Counted from the stretch's first letter, positions 8,776 through 18,520 are shown. The stretch: DNA of 64,000 nucleotides from Allofustis seminis DSM 15817 (GCF_000374325.1 NZ_KB894081.1:62001-126000); one strand, 5' to 3'. The notes: generated by a model not told the origin, from the sequence alone. Program-made: numbers and translations.

Positions 8776-10053
8776 ATGTCAGAAAAAATTGTTGTAGGAA
8801 TTGATGTGAGTAAGGCTTTTAATGATATCTGTATTCTATCACCCAATAATGACATCATCAAAAGACTTAAAATTTCTAATGATATTAATAGTATGAAGTC
8901 GCTCATCTATGTACTTGAAAAGGTAGAAGATGAGTACGAAGACAGAGCAGTAATTATCATGGAAGCTACTGCACACTATCATCAAATTTTAGCTAATTTT
9001 TTCCGTGAGCATAATTACGAAGTCATTGTAATTAATCCGATTCAAAGTGGAGCATTGAAAAATATCAATATCCGAAAAATTAAATCAGATAAAACAGATG
9101 CATATAATATAGCGTTGCTATATCGTATTAAGAATTACAACGAAACAATTACACACTCAGATACGGTTAACAGTATCAAAAAGCTTTGCAGACAGCATAA
9201 AGAATTGACGGATGAAATTGTGGAACATATCAACCGATTAATCACTTTTTTAGATATTTCCTTTCCAGATTTCAAGAAAGTATTTACGGATTTGCAAGGG
9301 AAAACACCTTTGTCTTTGCTTGAAAAATATCCTACTATACAGGAAGTATTATCTCCTAAAAATAAGCAAGATATTATTCAACTGATAAAAGAAAATTCAC
9401 ATAAAAGCAGCTCCTATGCTGAAGCAAAATATGAAAAACTATTGAAAGCTGCTAATAAATCTATTGAAGTTTGTATAGTAAGCCTTAGTTCAGCAGTACT
9501 TATTCAAACAACTGTAAAGGTTATTTTCAGTTTAGAGGAAGCTTTGAAAGCAATCGATGATGAAATCAAAAGACTATCTCTTTTAGATGAAAAGTTTCAT
9601 AAAGAAATAGTGCTTTTACAAAGTATTCCAGGCGTTGGAGAGTATACAGCATGTGTAGTTTTATCGGAGCTTGGAGATATATCCAATTTCTCGAAACCGA
9701 AAGAATTAGTTGCCTTCTTTGGCTTGGATCCAGGAGTATCCCAAAGTGGAACATACAATAGGAAAAACAATAAAATCTCTAAAAGAGGATCACCTCATGT
9801 TCGCTCAATTCTCCATATGCTGGCAAAATCTAATGTGTATCCAAATCGCAACCGAGAGTATTTAAATCCTGTTATGCGAGCTTATTTTGAAAAGAAAATA
9901 GCTGAAAAACCATACAAAGTTGTAATGTGTGCAATTATGCGTAAAATGGTTCAAATTATTTTTGCTGTTCTCAGAAACCAAAAATCATTTGAATTAAGAA
10001 CACCCGAAGAACATCAAAAACTAATTCGAGAAAAAAGTAAGTTAGTCGCATAA
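8776..10053 (+). CDS. IS110-family DEDD transposase (bridge RNA-guided recombinase)
   Basis: A 425-residue transposase. The N-terminal RuvC-like domain shows the DEDD set: D10 in VVGIDVSK, E63 in IMEATAHYHQ, and D105 and D108 in KSDKTDAYN. A coiled middle follows. The C-terminal Tnp domain has IPGVGEYTACVVLSELGD, FFGLDPGVSQSG and RKNNKISKRGS, the region with the nucleophilic serine. It has a strong ribosome site (ATAGGAGG). The gene is full length and unbroken, so the element may be active. Confidence 0.93.
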   Translation: MSEKIVVGIDVSKAFNDICILSPNNDIIKRLKISNDINSMKSLIYVLEKVEDEYEDRAVIIMEATAHYHQILANFFREHNYEVIVINPIQSGALKNINIRKIKSDKTDAYNIALLYRIKNYNETITHSDTVNSIKKLCRQHKELTDEIVEHINRLITFLDISFPDFKKVFTDLQGKTPLSLLEKYPTIQEVLSPKNKQDIIQLIKENSHKSSSYAEAKYEKLLKAANKSIEVCIVSLSSAVLIQTTVKVIFSLEEALKAIDDEIKRLSLLDEKFHKEIVLLQSIPGVGEYTACVVLSELGDISNFSKPKELVAFFGLDPGVSQSGTYNRKNNKISKRGSPHVRSILHMLAKSNVYPNRNREYLNPVMRAYFEKKIAEKPYKVVMCAIMRKMVQIIFAVLRNQKSFELRTPEEHQKLIREKSKLVA

Positions 10054-10068
10054 ATTATTAAAAGTGTT

Positions 10069-10095
10069 GCCTCAAAAAATGAAAGTGTATGAGGC
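10069..10095 (+). terminator. Hairpin after the IS110 transposase
   Basis: GCCTCA and TGAGGC pair across a 15-base loop 16 bases past the stop codon. The T-tract is weak, so termination is only possible. Confidence 0.35.
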
Positions 10096-10104
10096 TTGTT
10101 TGCT

Positions 10105-10876
10105 ATGCACATTTTTAAGTTTTATGACTTGAAAATTTTTTAAAAAATTTTTAAAAATAACTATTGACTTTCTTAGTTGGTCTATTAAAATTAAAATCTT
10201 AAATACATACTGAGCTACTAATCTAAATTTTCTATTGTTATTTATAGATTTCTGTTTGTAATAAACAAATTTATATAGATGTTTATTAACTATATACCAC
10301 AAATAGGTACGAGAGTTTTTAACTCTTCATTATTGATTTTAAAGCATAATACAATATTTTCCTATAAGTTTTAGTTTTCTATTTCTCTTATAATTTAGCT
10401 TGAACTATTAAGCAATTCTTAATAGTTGCATCATATTGTATAGTTATAAAAGGCTGCTTTAATAATTTAAAAATTAAAACGATGATTTTTAGGTGATCTA
10501 AAATATATTAAATAGTTTGAATAATTGCTATGTATTATTTAGTGTCTACTGGTAATTATCATAAAAAATCAAATTTAAAATATAGAAAAAGAACAAGTTT
10601 CTTTTATTTTAGAGGATTTATGCCTAATAGCATAAGTCCTCATTTTTTATGTTCAAATTAATCATTAAAACTCAAAAATACTATAAAAAAATAAAAATTC
10701 TGGTTACCAAAGAGGGCAAATTTCACTTTATAAAGTGAGGGGTATTTTGTTATCTTTCTATAAAAATCAAAATACTTTGAAGTGCGAATATTCTTGAAAT
10801 TGATTATGTGAGATTAGCATATTTCAAATTTAATTCACTTATCAAGGTAAAAAAATAACTTACATAGGAGATTAAA
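10105..10876. other. AT-rich non-coding stretch
   Basis: I find no supportable gene here. Reading frames are short and of unlikely composition. It holds one strong hairpin (10612-10648) and the perfect palindrome CACTTTATAAAGTG at 10724-10737, of the kind seen in front of genes on Tn916-related elements. Confidence 0.5.
10612..10648 (+). terminator. Terminator or attenuator hairpin
   Basis: GAGGATTTATGC pairs with GCATAAGTCCTC, followed by six T residues. There is no gene directly upstream, so it may be a leader attenuator or the remnant of a lost operon. Confidence 0.65.
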
Positions 10877-11014
10877 ATGCAAGCAATAAAGATTTATAGT
10901 ATGAGAGTTGCTATGTTATGTAGGCTTTATGATCTTAGATTAATTAATGAGAAGGAATATACAAAAATTAAGAACAGGCTAGAAAAGGATTATAAGAAGA
11001 TGGATAGAAAGTAA
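10877..11014 (+). CDS. Small basic protein upstream of the serine recombinase
   Basis: A 45-residue protein (MQAIKIYSMRVAMLCRLYDL...) ending in a basic helix. It has an ATAGGAG ribosome site and ends 55 bases before the recombinase, so it is likely co-transcribed. I do not recognise the family. Small helical proteins beside large serine recombinases can be directionality factors; that is a guess here. Confidence 0.6.
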   Translation: MQAIKIYSMRVAMLCRLYDLRLINEKEYTKIKNRLEKDYKKMDRK

Positions 11015-11069
11015 TTGTTATTGTGATATAATAACACTGTAGAAAGATACAAAACGGGAAGGAGGTAAA

Positions 11070-13013
11070 ATGAATACTAAAGTAAAATTAATAAAAGCTT
11101 CAAATACAGGAGCTAGAAATAGAAATGCACTACATTTAGACTTAAAACGAGTTGCAGCATATTGTCGAGTTAGCACTGATAGTAAAGACCAACTTGAATC
11201 ATATAAATCGCAAGTTGATTATTACACAAATCTAATAAAAAATAATAAGAACTGGACTTTAGCTGGTATATATGCAGATGAAGCGACAACAGGAACAACT
11301 GCTACTAAAAGAGCAGATTTCATGAGACTAATAAGTGATTGCCAAAATGGAGATATAGACATGATAATTACTAAATCTATATCAAGATTTGCTAGAAATA
11401 CATTAGATACCTTAAAGTATGTAAGACTATTAAAGGAAAATAATGTTGGTGTAGTATTTGAAGAAGAAAATATAGATACTTTGACAATGGATGGAGAGCT
11501 ATTACTAACAATATTAAGTTCAGTAGCTCAACAAGAAGTAGAAAATACCTCAGCCCATGTGAAAAAAGGGCTGAAAATGAAAATGGAAAAAGGGGAACTT
11601 ATTGGTTTTCAAGGTTGCCTTGGATACGACTATGACCCGATAACAAAAAGTATCTCTATAAATGAAGAAGAAGCCAAAATTGTCAGATACATCTTTAAAA
11701 GATATTTAGAGGGCAATGGTGGCTCAGTCATTGGTAGGGAACTAGAAGAGCAAGGATATCTCACCCCGAGAGGTAAAACAAAATGGTCTGATACTACAGT
11801 GTTAGGAATAATTAAAAATGAAAAGTATATTGGCGATATACTAATGGGAAAAACTTTTACAGTTGATCCCATAACAAAAAGAAGACTAGCAAACTTTGGT
11901 GAATCTGATAAATACCACATTGAAAATCATCACGAGCCAATTATATCAAGAGAAGATTTTGAAAAGGCACAAGAGATTAGACTTAGGAGAGCACAAAATA
12001 GAAACACCATTGCTAATAAGGATAGAAAAAGAGAGAAACTATCAAGGCAATATGCTTTTTCAAGTATGCTGGAATGTGGATTTTGTGGTGAAATACTTTC
12101 AAGAAGAACCTGGCACACCAGTTCCATTTACAAAAAAATTAACTGGCAATGTGTAAAGTCAACCAAAAAAGGTAAAAAATATTGCCCTCATTCAAAAGGA
12201 ATACAAGAAGCAGCAATAGAAAAAGCATTTGTTGAAAGCTATAGGCAATTATGCCATGCAGATTCAACAGTAATAGATGACTTTTTAAAAATTGTTGAAG
12301 AAGAAATAAATGATGAGACTTTGGTCAAAGATTTGAAAAAGTTAGAAAATCAATTAAATAGAATCATTAGTCAAGAAAGAAAGTTAGTTGATCTTCATTT
12401 AGAAGATAGTATAGACGAAGAAGTTTATGCTAAAAAGTATAAAAAACTTACAAAACAAAAAGAAGAATTACTTGATGAAAAGAAAACACTAGAGCTAACT
12501 ATCAAAGATGAAAACTCTATTAAAGAAAGACTAAAGCAATTTAAAAAGGTCTTAGAAAATAAAGAAATTATAGAGGAATTTAACAGAACAGTATTTGAAA
12601 GCATAGTTGATAAAGTCGTGGTAGGTAGAATTGACAAAGACGGAAAAGTTCATCCATATGACCTGACATTCTACTTCAAAACAGGAGTTAAAGATAGTCA
12701 AGATTCTAATAACTTTAAAGATAAAAGAAAAAATGCCAAAGACAATGACATTAATAAATTGTGCTCCCACAAGAATGACGAGGATAAAAATTTATGTTCC
12801 CAAGCAAAAGACAACGCATGTGGAGTGCATAGCGTTGATACAAAGAGTGAAATCGTGAAAATCCTGCATTTTAAGCAGTTTTACAAGCATTATGTCTTTA
12901 ATGAAGATGGCGATGGAGGAAGAAAAAAAGTCCTAAAAAATTATATTGATGTTTATGTTTGCATTGATATGGTGTGTGGAGATACAAAGGGTGAATTGGG
13001 AAGTGAGGAATAA
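11070..13013 (+). CDS. Large serine recombinase
   Basis: A 647-residue site-specific recombinase. The N-terminal resolvase domain has the catalytic serine in YCRVSTDSKDQ (S35) and the conserved SRFARNTLD. A recombinase domain (GYDYDP, IVRYIFKRYLEG, TPRGKTKWS), a zinc ribbon (CGFCGEI...CVKS) and a coiled coil (about 410-500) follow. The ribosome site is GGAAGGAGG. It lies just upstream of the CD1845-repA-dnaC-pcfB block and may be the integrase of that element or of a smaller insertion within it. Its 100-residue tail after the coiled coil (with NKLCSHKNDEDKNLCSQ) is Cys-rich and unassigned. Confidence 0.93.
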   Translation: MNTKVKLIKASNTGARNRNALHLDLKRVAAYCRVSTDSKDQLESYKSQVDYYTNLIKNNKNWTLAGIYADEATTGTTATKRADFMRLISDCQNGDIDMIITKSISRFARNTLDTLKYVRLLKENNVGVVFEEENIDTLTMDGELLLTILSSVAQQEVENTSAHVKKGLKMKMEKGELIGFQGCLGYDYDPITKSISINEEEAKIVRYIFKRYLEGNGGSVIGRELEEQGYLTPRGKTKWSDTTVLGIIKNEKYIGDILMGKTFTVDPITKRRLANFGESDKYHIENHHEPIISREDFEKAQEIRLRRAQNRNTIANKDRKREKLSRQYAFSSMLECGFCGEILSRRTWHTSSIYKKINWQCVKSTKKGKKYCPHSKGIQEAAIEKAFVESYRQLCHADSTVIDDFLKIVEEEINDETLVKDLKKLENQLNRIISQERKLVDLHLEDSIDEEVYAKKYKKLTKQKEELLDEKKTLELTIKDENSIKERLKQFKKVLENKEIIEEFNRTVFESIVDKVVVGRIDKDGKVHPYDLTFYFKTGVKDSQDSNNFKDKRKNAKDNDINKLCSHKNDEDKNLCSQAKDNACGVHSVDTKSEIVKILHFKQFYKHYVFNEDGDGGRKKVLKNYIDVYVCIDMVCGDTKGELGSEE

Positions 13014-13016
13014 GAA

Positions 13017-13301
13017 ATGATGAGATGGATAATAAAAATAATCTTATTTCCAATCAGCTTGTTGCTGAGTATCCTTACTGCCTTTCTGACATTTATACTT
13101 GGCATAGGAACAACTATTCTGTATTTCTTAATGCTTATGTGTATAGTTGCTGCAATAGGATCATTTATGCAAAAAGATATATCACTTGGCATTGAGGCAT
13201 TGGTATTAGGATTTTTAGTTAGTCCATACGGCGTACCGATGATTGGAGCAACCGTTATAGCATTCTTTCAGGGAATCAATGAAGAGATAAAATCAATCTA
13301 A
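13017..13301 (+). CDS. CD1845-family small membrane protein of conjugative elements
   Basis: A 94-residue protein with three hydrophobic stretches (IIKIILFPISLLLSILTAFL, IGTTILYFLMLMCIVAAIGS and GIEALVLGFLVSPYGVPMIG). This small protein is regularly found upstream of repA in Tn1549-like elements; its role is unknown. It starts three bases after the recombinase stop. A hairpin follows. Confidence 0.7.
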   Translation: MMRWIIKIILFPISLLLSILTAFLTFILGIGTTILYFLMLMCIVAAIGSFMQKDISLGIEALVLGFLVSPYGVPMIGATVIAFFQGINEEIKSI

Positions 13302-13328
13302 AAAATTTCATACAAAATGGTTACCAAA

Positions 13329-13358
13329 GGCGATAGAGAAAAAACTATCGTCTTTTTC
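13329..13358 (+). terminator. Terminator before repA
   Basis: GGCGATAG pairs with CTATCGTC and is followed by TTTTTC. It lies between the membrane protein and the replication gene, so it may attenuate read-through into the replication operon. Confidence 0.7.
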
Positions 13359-13388
13359 TTTGTAAATTTTAAGGAAGGAGGTGAAGCG

Positions 13389-14159
13389 ATGGACTTTGAC
13401 TATTTCTATAATCGTGAAGCAGAGAGATTTAATTTTCTTAAAGTACCGGAGATATTAGTTGATGGAGAAGAATTTAAGGGGCTGTCAGCGGAAGCAATTA
13501 TCCTATACTCTATGCTTCTAAAGCGTACAGGGATGTCCTTTAAAAATAAATGGATAGACAAGGAAGGCAGAGTATTTATCTATTTTACCGTTGAAGAAAT
13601 TATGAGAAGAAGAAATATTTCAAAGCCGACAGCCATAAAAACATTGGATGAGTTAGACAGTAAAAAAGGAATCGGACTGATTGAAAGAGTAAGGCTTGGA
13701 CTTGGTAAGCCGAACATCATTTATGTAAAAGACTTTATGAGCGTATTTCCGTTTAAAGAAAATGACTTACAGAAGTCAAAAAATTTAACTTCAGAAGTAA
13801 AAGATTTTAACCTCAGAAGTAAAGAAAATGAACTTCAGGAAGTTCAAAATGTTAACTCTAACTATATAGAGAATAATAAGAGTAAGTATAGTAAGAGAGA
13901 ATATAGTTTTTGCGAAAACGGACTTGGAACATTTCAAAATGTCTTTTTAAAGGATGAAGATATAGGCGAATTACAAATTAAAATGGCAGGAGAGCTTGAT
14001 AACTACATTGAGAGATTATCAACCTATCTTCAAAGTACCGGAAAGACATATAAAGACCATAAAGCGACGATCCTTTCTTGGTTTTATAAAGATCAGAGAA
14101 GTAAGAAAAAATCCAATATCCCTACATGGGAGGAATATAACAAAGGAGTACATCTATGA
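13389..14159 (+). CDS. Replication initiator (RepA_N type) of the conjugative element
   Basis: A 256-residue protein. Its N-terminus has the RepA_N winged-helix region (FKGLSAEAIILYSMLLKRTG, VEEIMRRRNISKPTAIKTLD) and a DUF6017-like C-terminus (IERLSTYLQSTGKTYKDHKATILSWF). It supports autonomous replication of excised Tn1549-like elements. I chose the ATG at 13389 because AGGAAGGAGG lies just upstream; the longer frame starts inside the preceding hairpin region. It overlaps the next gene by four bases. Confidence 0.88.
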   Translation: MDFDYFYNREAERFNFLKVPEILVDGEEFKGLSAEAIILYSMLLKRTGMSFKNKWIDKEGRVFIYFTVEEIMRRRNISKPTAIKTLDELDSKKGIGLIERVRLGLGKPNIIYVKDFMSVFPFKENDLQKSKNLTSEVKDFNLRSKENELQEVQNVNSNYIENNKSKYSKREYSFCENGLGTFQNVFLKDEDIGELQIKMAGELDNYIERLSTYLQSTGKTYKDHKATILSWFYKDQRSKKKSNIPTWEEYNKGVHL

Positions 14160-15007
14160 ATAAGGAATTAGAAAAAGTGATGATAGAAGATGTGGAATAT
14201 AGCTTTGATCCTGAAAAAGAATATATCAAGGACGGACACGCCTATTGCAAAGTTTGCCACGAAAGAAAAGACGGAAAAGTGATGGAGTTCTTTGATAACA
14301 AGATGATATTTAAGATTTCTTGTAAATGCGATAGAAATAGAGAAGCAAAAGAAAAGGAAAGACAAAAGCAGATGTATATAGAGCGATTAAAGAGTAGCTG
14401 CTTTAACTCTGTTATTCAGTGGTCATATACCTTTGAAAATTATCAGGGAGAAGAAAATCAAAGCCTTATTATTGCCAAGAATTTTGTAAAAGATTATGAG
14501 GAAATGAAAAAGGAAAATATAGGACTTTTGTTTTATGGTTCGGTAGGTAGTGGAAAGACATACCTTGCTTGTTCTATCGCCAATGCTCTAATTGAACAAT
14601 ATCAGGTAGGGGTTAAGATAAGAAATTTTGCACAGATTATCAACGAACTACAAAAAGGCGGATTTGACTTTGATAAAAACGCATATATTGAATCTCTTGT
14701 AAATACTTCCGTTCTTATCTTGGATGATTTAGGAATTGAAAGGGATACAAGTTATGCAAAAGAACAGGTATATAACATTGTTAATAACAGGTATTTAAAA
14801 CAAAAACCGACTATTTTTACCACAAACCTTTCCTATGACACAATTCTAAATTGCACAGAAAGTGTGGAGTATCAGAGGATTTATTCACGAATCGTAGAGA
14901 TGTGTATTCCTGTTATGGTTGTAGGAGAAGATTTTAGAAAGGTTATTCAAAAGGGTAAGCTGGCTCGTAATAAAGAGAGGCTACTGAATGGAGGTGAGAG
15001 AACTTGA
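14156..15007 (+). CDS. DnaC-like ATP-binding protein
   Basis: A 283-residue AAA+ helicase loader. It has a Cys-rich N-terminus (CKVCHERK...CKCDRN), Walker A GSVGSGKTYLA, Walker B VLILDDLGIER and an arginine-containing C-terminal motif (NRYLKQKPTIFTTNLSY). It would load helicase at the origin opened by RepA. The ATGA overlap with repA and the four-base overlap with the next gene show one operon. Confidence 0.9.
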   Translation: MNKELEKVMIEDVEYSFDPEKEYIKDGHAYCKVCHERKDGKVMEFFDNKMIFKISCKCDRNREAKEKERQKQMYIERLKSSCFNSVIQWSYTFENYQGEENQSLIIAKNFVKDYEEMKKENIGLLFYGSVGSGKTYLACSIANALIEQYQVGVKIRNFAQIINELQKGGFDFDKNAYIESLVNTSVLILDDLGIERDTSYAKEQVYNIVNNRYLKQKPTIFTTNLSYDTILNCTESVEYQRIYSRIVEMCIPVMVVGEDFRKVIQKGKLARNKERLLNGGERT

Positions 15008-15489
15008 TCAATGAAGAGATAGCAAGAAAAACGCTGAATATGGAAGTAAGAGCTGCTAAGGTAACAGGGAAACTTCTATTGGAATTACTAAAGAAGCTGA
15101 TGAAAGAGGCAGAAAAACTTGGTGGACTTGAAAAGCTGGTTAATGCTAATGGAAATGAAGTAAAACTCAAAGATATGGTTAAAAAAGGACAGCTTGAAGA
15201 AATTCCGGTAGAGGAAGCAGAGCTTAAGGAATTGAAAAAAGAGCTGAATAGATATGGTGTTAAGTTTTCTGTGATGAAAGACAAGGAAAGCGGGAAATAT
15301 TCAGTATTCTTTCAAGCTAAAGATATGAAGGTTATGGACAAAGCATTTAAGCACGCTCTTTCCGAATCAGAAAAGAAAACGGAAAGAAAAGAGTCCATTC
15401 ATAAGAATATTGAAAAGTTCAAGGAAATGGCAAAGAACTCTGTTCCTAAGGATAAAGTTAAGAATAAACAGAAGGAGCAGAGCCTATGA
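15004..15489 (+). CDS. PcfB-family (DUF3801) conjugation protein
   Basis: A 161-residue protein starting at TTG with the GGAGGTGAGAG site inside the preceding gene. It has an amphipathic N-terminus (ARKTLNMEVRAAKVTGKLLL), the DUF3801 core (YGVKFSVMKDKESGKYSVFF) and a lysine-rich tail. PcfB works with the VirD4-type coupling protein in DNA transfer, and the next gene is virD4, as in related elements. Confidence 0.85.
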   Translation: MINEEIARKTLNMEVRAAKVTGKLLLELLKKLMKEAEKLGGLEKLVNANGNEVKLKDMVKKGQLEEIPVEEAELKELKKELNRYGVKFSVMKDKESGKYSVFFQAKDMKVMDKAFKHALSESEKKTERKESIHKNIEKFKEMAKNSVPKDKVKNKQKEQSL

Positions 15490-15824
15490 TAGATAAGATA
15501 TTAAAAGACATCAAAGGCTTATTTAAGGTGCAGGATAAGGTAAAGTTTCTAAAGCAGAATATTCCCTATCTTGCATTTTTCTATTTAGGAAACATCTTTT
15601 CAAATCATGTAAGAAGCTATATTGGAGGAGATGTGATAGATAAAATATTTCAAGGGATATTAGAGATTAATACGATGAGCTTTCTTCCAAGCCTTCATCC
15701 TACGGATATTATAATGGGCGTGGTAGTAGCTGTTTTAATCAAAATTATCGTATATACCAAAGGGAAAAATGCTAAAAAGTTTAGACAGGGAAAAGAGTAT
15801 GGCTCAGCAAGATGGGTTGCATAA
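15486..15824 (+). pseudogene. VirD4-type coupling protein, N-terminal piece
   Basis: 112 residues with two membrane segments, ending at KEYGSARW, where the family would continue into the ATPase domain. IME-1 is inserted at the Trp codon; its first bases add VA and a stop. The next part of the gene resumes at 21740 in the right frame (WGTKKDIEPYMDEKF). The split separates the membrane anchor from the motor, so conjugation through this protein should be lost while IME-1 is present. Confidence 0.9.
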
Positions 15825-15874
15825 TATTAACTGAACAGGAGTGATATATAGACACGAGAAAAGGAGGATATTGC

Positions 15875-17713
15875 ATGATAGAATATCATAACAAAATCAC
15901 AGCACTATACTCCCGCCTTTCAGTTGGTGATGAAGATAGAGACGGTGGCGAGAGTAATAGTATTGTCAATCAAAAAGCCTTTTTAGAAAGGTATGCAAGA
16001 GATAAAAAGCTGATAAACATTCGCCATTATATCGACGATGATGAAAGCGGTAGGTTCTTTGATCGTTCAGCCTATACACAGATGATAAGCGATGTAGAGC
16101 AAGGCAAAATCGGAATTGTCATCATGAAAGATATGACGAGATGGGGAAGAGATTATCTTCAAGTCGGTAATGCAATGGAGATATTCAGAAGAAACAATGT
16201 ACGCTTTATCGCTATCAATAATGGAATAGATAGCATTGACCAAAACACATTGGAATTTGCTCCATTTATCAACATCATGTCAGAGTGGTATGCAAGAGAC
16301 ATCAGCAAGAAAGTAAAGACGGGAATTAAAACCAAAGGAGCAGACGGAAAGCCTGTTGCAACAGAAGCCCCATACGGCTATATAAAAGACCCTGAGAACA
16401 AAGATTATTGGATAGTCGATAAAGAAGCTGCCGAAGTTGTAAAACTCATTTTCAGGCTATTTATGGAGGGGAAAAACAGAAATCAGATAGCTGTTTACCT
16501 GAAAGAAAAAGAAATACTAACCCCAACCTTTTATATGAAACAACAAGGCAGAGGAACAGCAAAAAACAAACCACTAAATGAAGAAAACAGATATAACTGG
16601 AACAAAGCAACTCTAACACGCATACTGAAAAGACAAGAGTATTGTGGTGATGTAGTCAACTTCAAGACCGAAAAGCATTACAGAGATAAGAGAAACCATT
16701 ATGTAGATAAAAGCAAATGGCAAATAACAGAAAATGTGCATGAGCCTATAATAGATAGACCTACCTTTGAAAATGTAGAGCGTATGTTAAAAAATGCACC
16801 TGTAAAAAGACCAAACGGAGACGGAGAAATTCACGCATTATCAGGACTGATGTACTGTAAAGATTGCGGAACAAAAATGCACATTCGCACCATACACAAA
16901 AACGAAAAAGTACAGCATGTAACCTATTGCAGTGAATATGCCAAAGGGAAAGCAAAGCACCCCAAATGCAACTCCCCACACCGAATTGATGTTGATGAGG
17001 TTATGGAAAATATCGCAGAAGTCTTGCGAAAGATAGCACAGTATTCTTTGGAAAACAAAGCAGAATTTGAGAAACTTGTAAAGAAAAGTCTGTATAAAGA
17101 ACAGACCGAAGAAGTCAAGAAAAATCAAAAGCGTATGCCACAAATCACAGATCGAATGGAACAGATAGAAAGAGTGATGAATAAACTCTATGAAGATAAT
17201 GCACTTGGAAATCTGGATACAGAACGCTATGAGCAGTTATCAAGAAAGTATGCAGAAGAATACTACACCTTAAAAGCAGAAAAAGAAGAAATCAAAGAAC
17301 GCTTATCCGAATGTGAAAATGCAAACCAAAGAGCAAAGAAATTTATCAGACTTGCAGAAAGCTATTCCAACTTTGAAGAACTTACCCCTACCATTATCAA
17401 TGAGTTTATCAGTAAAATCGCAGTGCATGAAAGAGATGTAAAAAGAGCAAAATATGTAGTTCAACGAATAGAGGTTTATTTTAACTATATCGGAAAATTT
17501 GAAAATGAACTTACAAAACAGATAGAGCCGACAGAACAAGAAATGATACAGATGAGGGAAGAAATAGAAGAAGCAAAGAGAGAAAAATCACGAGCTTATC
17601 ATAGGGCATATTCTAAAGCATACAGAGCCAAAAATCTTGAAAAGTGCCGAGAGTATGAAAAATTAAAAGCAAGAGAATACAGAGCAAAAAAGAAACTACA
17701 AGCAACAACCTAA
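15875..17713 (+). CDS. Large serine recombinase of IME-1
   Basis: A 612-residue TnpX-like recombinase. The catalytic serine is S16 in ALYSRLSVGDE. Conserved features follow: MKDMTRWGRDYLQVG, FIAINNGIDS, MSEWYARDISKK, the APYGY recombinase motif, a zinc ribbon (CKDCGTKM) and a long coiled coil. The ribosome site is AAAGGAGG. It should catalyse excision and integration at the virD4 site. The tail is rich in Arg/Lys/Tyr repeats (HRAYSKAYRAKN). Confidence 0.93.
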   Translation: MIEYHNKITALYSRLSVGDEDRDGGESNSIVNQKAFLERYARDKKLINIRHYIDDDESGRFFDRSAYTQMISDVEQGKIGIVIMKDMTRWGRDYLQVGNAMEIFRRNNVRFIAINNGIDSIDQNTLEFAPFINIMSEWYARDISKKVKTGIKTKGADGKPVATEAPYGYIKDPENKDYWIVDKEAAEVVKLIFRLFMEGKNRNQIAVYLKEKEILTPTFYMKQQGRGTAKNKPLNEENRYNWNKATLTRILKRQEYCGDVVNFKTEKHYRDKRNHYVDKSKWQITENVHEPIIDRPTFENVERMLKNAPVKRPNGDGEIHALSGLMYCKDCGTKMHIRTIHKNEKVQHVTYCSEYAKGKAKHPKCNSPHRIDVDEVMENIAEVLRKIAQYSLENKAEFEKLVKKSLYKEQTEEVKKNQKRMPQITDRMEQIERVMNKLYEDNALGNLDTERYEQLSRKYAEEYYTLKAEKEEIKERLSECENANQRAKKFIRLAESYSNFEELTPTIINEFISKIAVHERDVKRAKYVVQRIEVYFNYIGKFENELTKQIEPTEQEMIQMREEIEEAKREKSRAYHRAYSKAYRAKNLEKCREYEKLKAREYRAKKKLQATT

Positions 17714-17794
17714 AACCAAATATCAATTAATCGCAAAAGAGGTTTCCTAATCACAGGAAATCTTTTTTTTGTGCAAGTCGAAAGGAGGAACTAA

Positions 17795-17977
17795 ATGGCA
17801 GAAAATGAGAAAACAGATATTAAAGAAATACAGACAGAACAACATCAAAAGCCCGATGGCATTCTTACAAAGAAGATAAATGGAAAGACCTTTGTAACAG
17901 AGATATATTTTGATAAAAAGAGTAAAGAGACATTTCAAGATAAGCTGTTCAAAGTAATACATTCAAAGGACAAATAG
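17795..17977 (+). CDS. TnpW-like protein of IME-1
   Basis: A 60-residue protein with the TnpW pattern: polar N-terminus, PDGILTKKINGKTFVTEIYF and a C-terminal ETFQDKLFKVI. TnpW proteins accompany Tn4451-type recombinases; their role is unproven. The ribosome site is GAAAGGAGG. A paralogue lies at 27242 in IME-2. Confidence 0.75.
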   Translation: MAENEKTDIKEIQTEQHQKPDGILTKKINGKTFVTEIYFDKKSKETFQDKLFKVIHSKDK

Positions 17978-18023
17978 TAGTGAGTAGAGAAATATGACAG
18001 TAGAAAAATATCGAAAAAAATGC

Positions 18024-18071
18024 TATAATATTAGTCAATATAGATAAACAAATTAGAATTTGTAGAGGTAA
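18024..18071 (+). promoter_or_regulatory. Promoter plus palindromic leader (copy 1 of 3)
   Basis: TGCTATAAT is an extended -10. About 20 bases on is ACAAATT-AG-AATTTGT (18048-18063), a short perfect hairpin directly before the ribosome site of the cargo gene. Near-identical leaders are at 23702 and 26433 in front of unrelated cargo genes. Confidence 0.7.
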
Positions 18072-18075
18072 TTAA

Positions 18076-18444
18076 ATGTTAATAAAGATAGCAATACTTA
18101 GGGGAATTATTCCTTTAATCATAATGACAATAATATCAATAATAATGAAATATCAAGGGATAGATCCTTTCCAGGTTAGAGGGACATTCATAGTTGGTAT
18201 CATTATAGCTTCGGTAGCTGCAGCTTCTGTAATATATGAAATCGAAAATTGGTCATTGTTTAAGCAATCAGTCATACACTTCTTAATTATGCTGGTAACA
18301 GTGTTGCCTTTATTATATATAAGTGGTTGGTATAAATTGAATAGTGTTTTAGACTATGTAAAAGTATTTGGAATATTTTTATTTGTAGGTATAGTTTTAT
18401 GGACTATTTCATATTTTATTTTTGGGAAAACTTTAACTAAATAA
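18076..18444 (+). CDS. DUF3021-like membrane protein (IME-1 cargo)
   Basis: A 122-residue protein with four hydrophobic segments. The motif VRGTFIVGI with EIENWSLFKQSVIHFLIML fits DUF3021, a small membrane family often next to LytTR regulators; none is adjacent here. It is preceded by the conserved IME leader and followed by the conserved IME terminator, so it looks like an exchangeable cargo gene. The function is unknown. Confidence 0.65.
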   Translation: MLIKIAILRGIIPLIIMTIISIIMKYQGIDPFQVRGTFIVGIIIASVAAASVIYEIENWSLFKQSVIHFLIMLVTVLPLLYISGWYKLNSVLDYVKVFGIFLFVGIVLWTISYFIFGKTLTK

Positions 18445-18489
18445 ATCCCAGTTTGTAGAACTAACAATTTAATAAAAATTACCACAGGA

Positions 18490-18520
18490 ACAGTAAATCA
18501 AAAAAGGTTTACTGTTTTTC
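18490..18520 (+). terminator. Conserved IME terminator (copy 1 of 4)
   Basis: ACAGTAAA and TTTACTGT with a T-run. The same hairpin recurs at 21635, 24304 and 27181. Confidence 0.8.

Larger units (their letters stand above)
8499..10104 (+). mobile_element. IS110-family element (left edge placed, right edge uncertain)
   Basis: The left edge is set by a repeat of the flank in the probable bridge RNA; the shared CT would be the core dinucleotide (8499-8500). The right edge given is one guess: TTTGCT at 10099-10104 resembles CTTGCT at the left edge. IS110 elements lack clear terminal inverted repeats, so the right end cannot be fixed from one copy. Confidence 0.45.

Noticed and set aside
10072-10302. 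A 76-codon minus-strand ORF after IS110
   Set aside because: Composition is that of AT-rich non-coding DNA and it covers the transposase hairpin.
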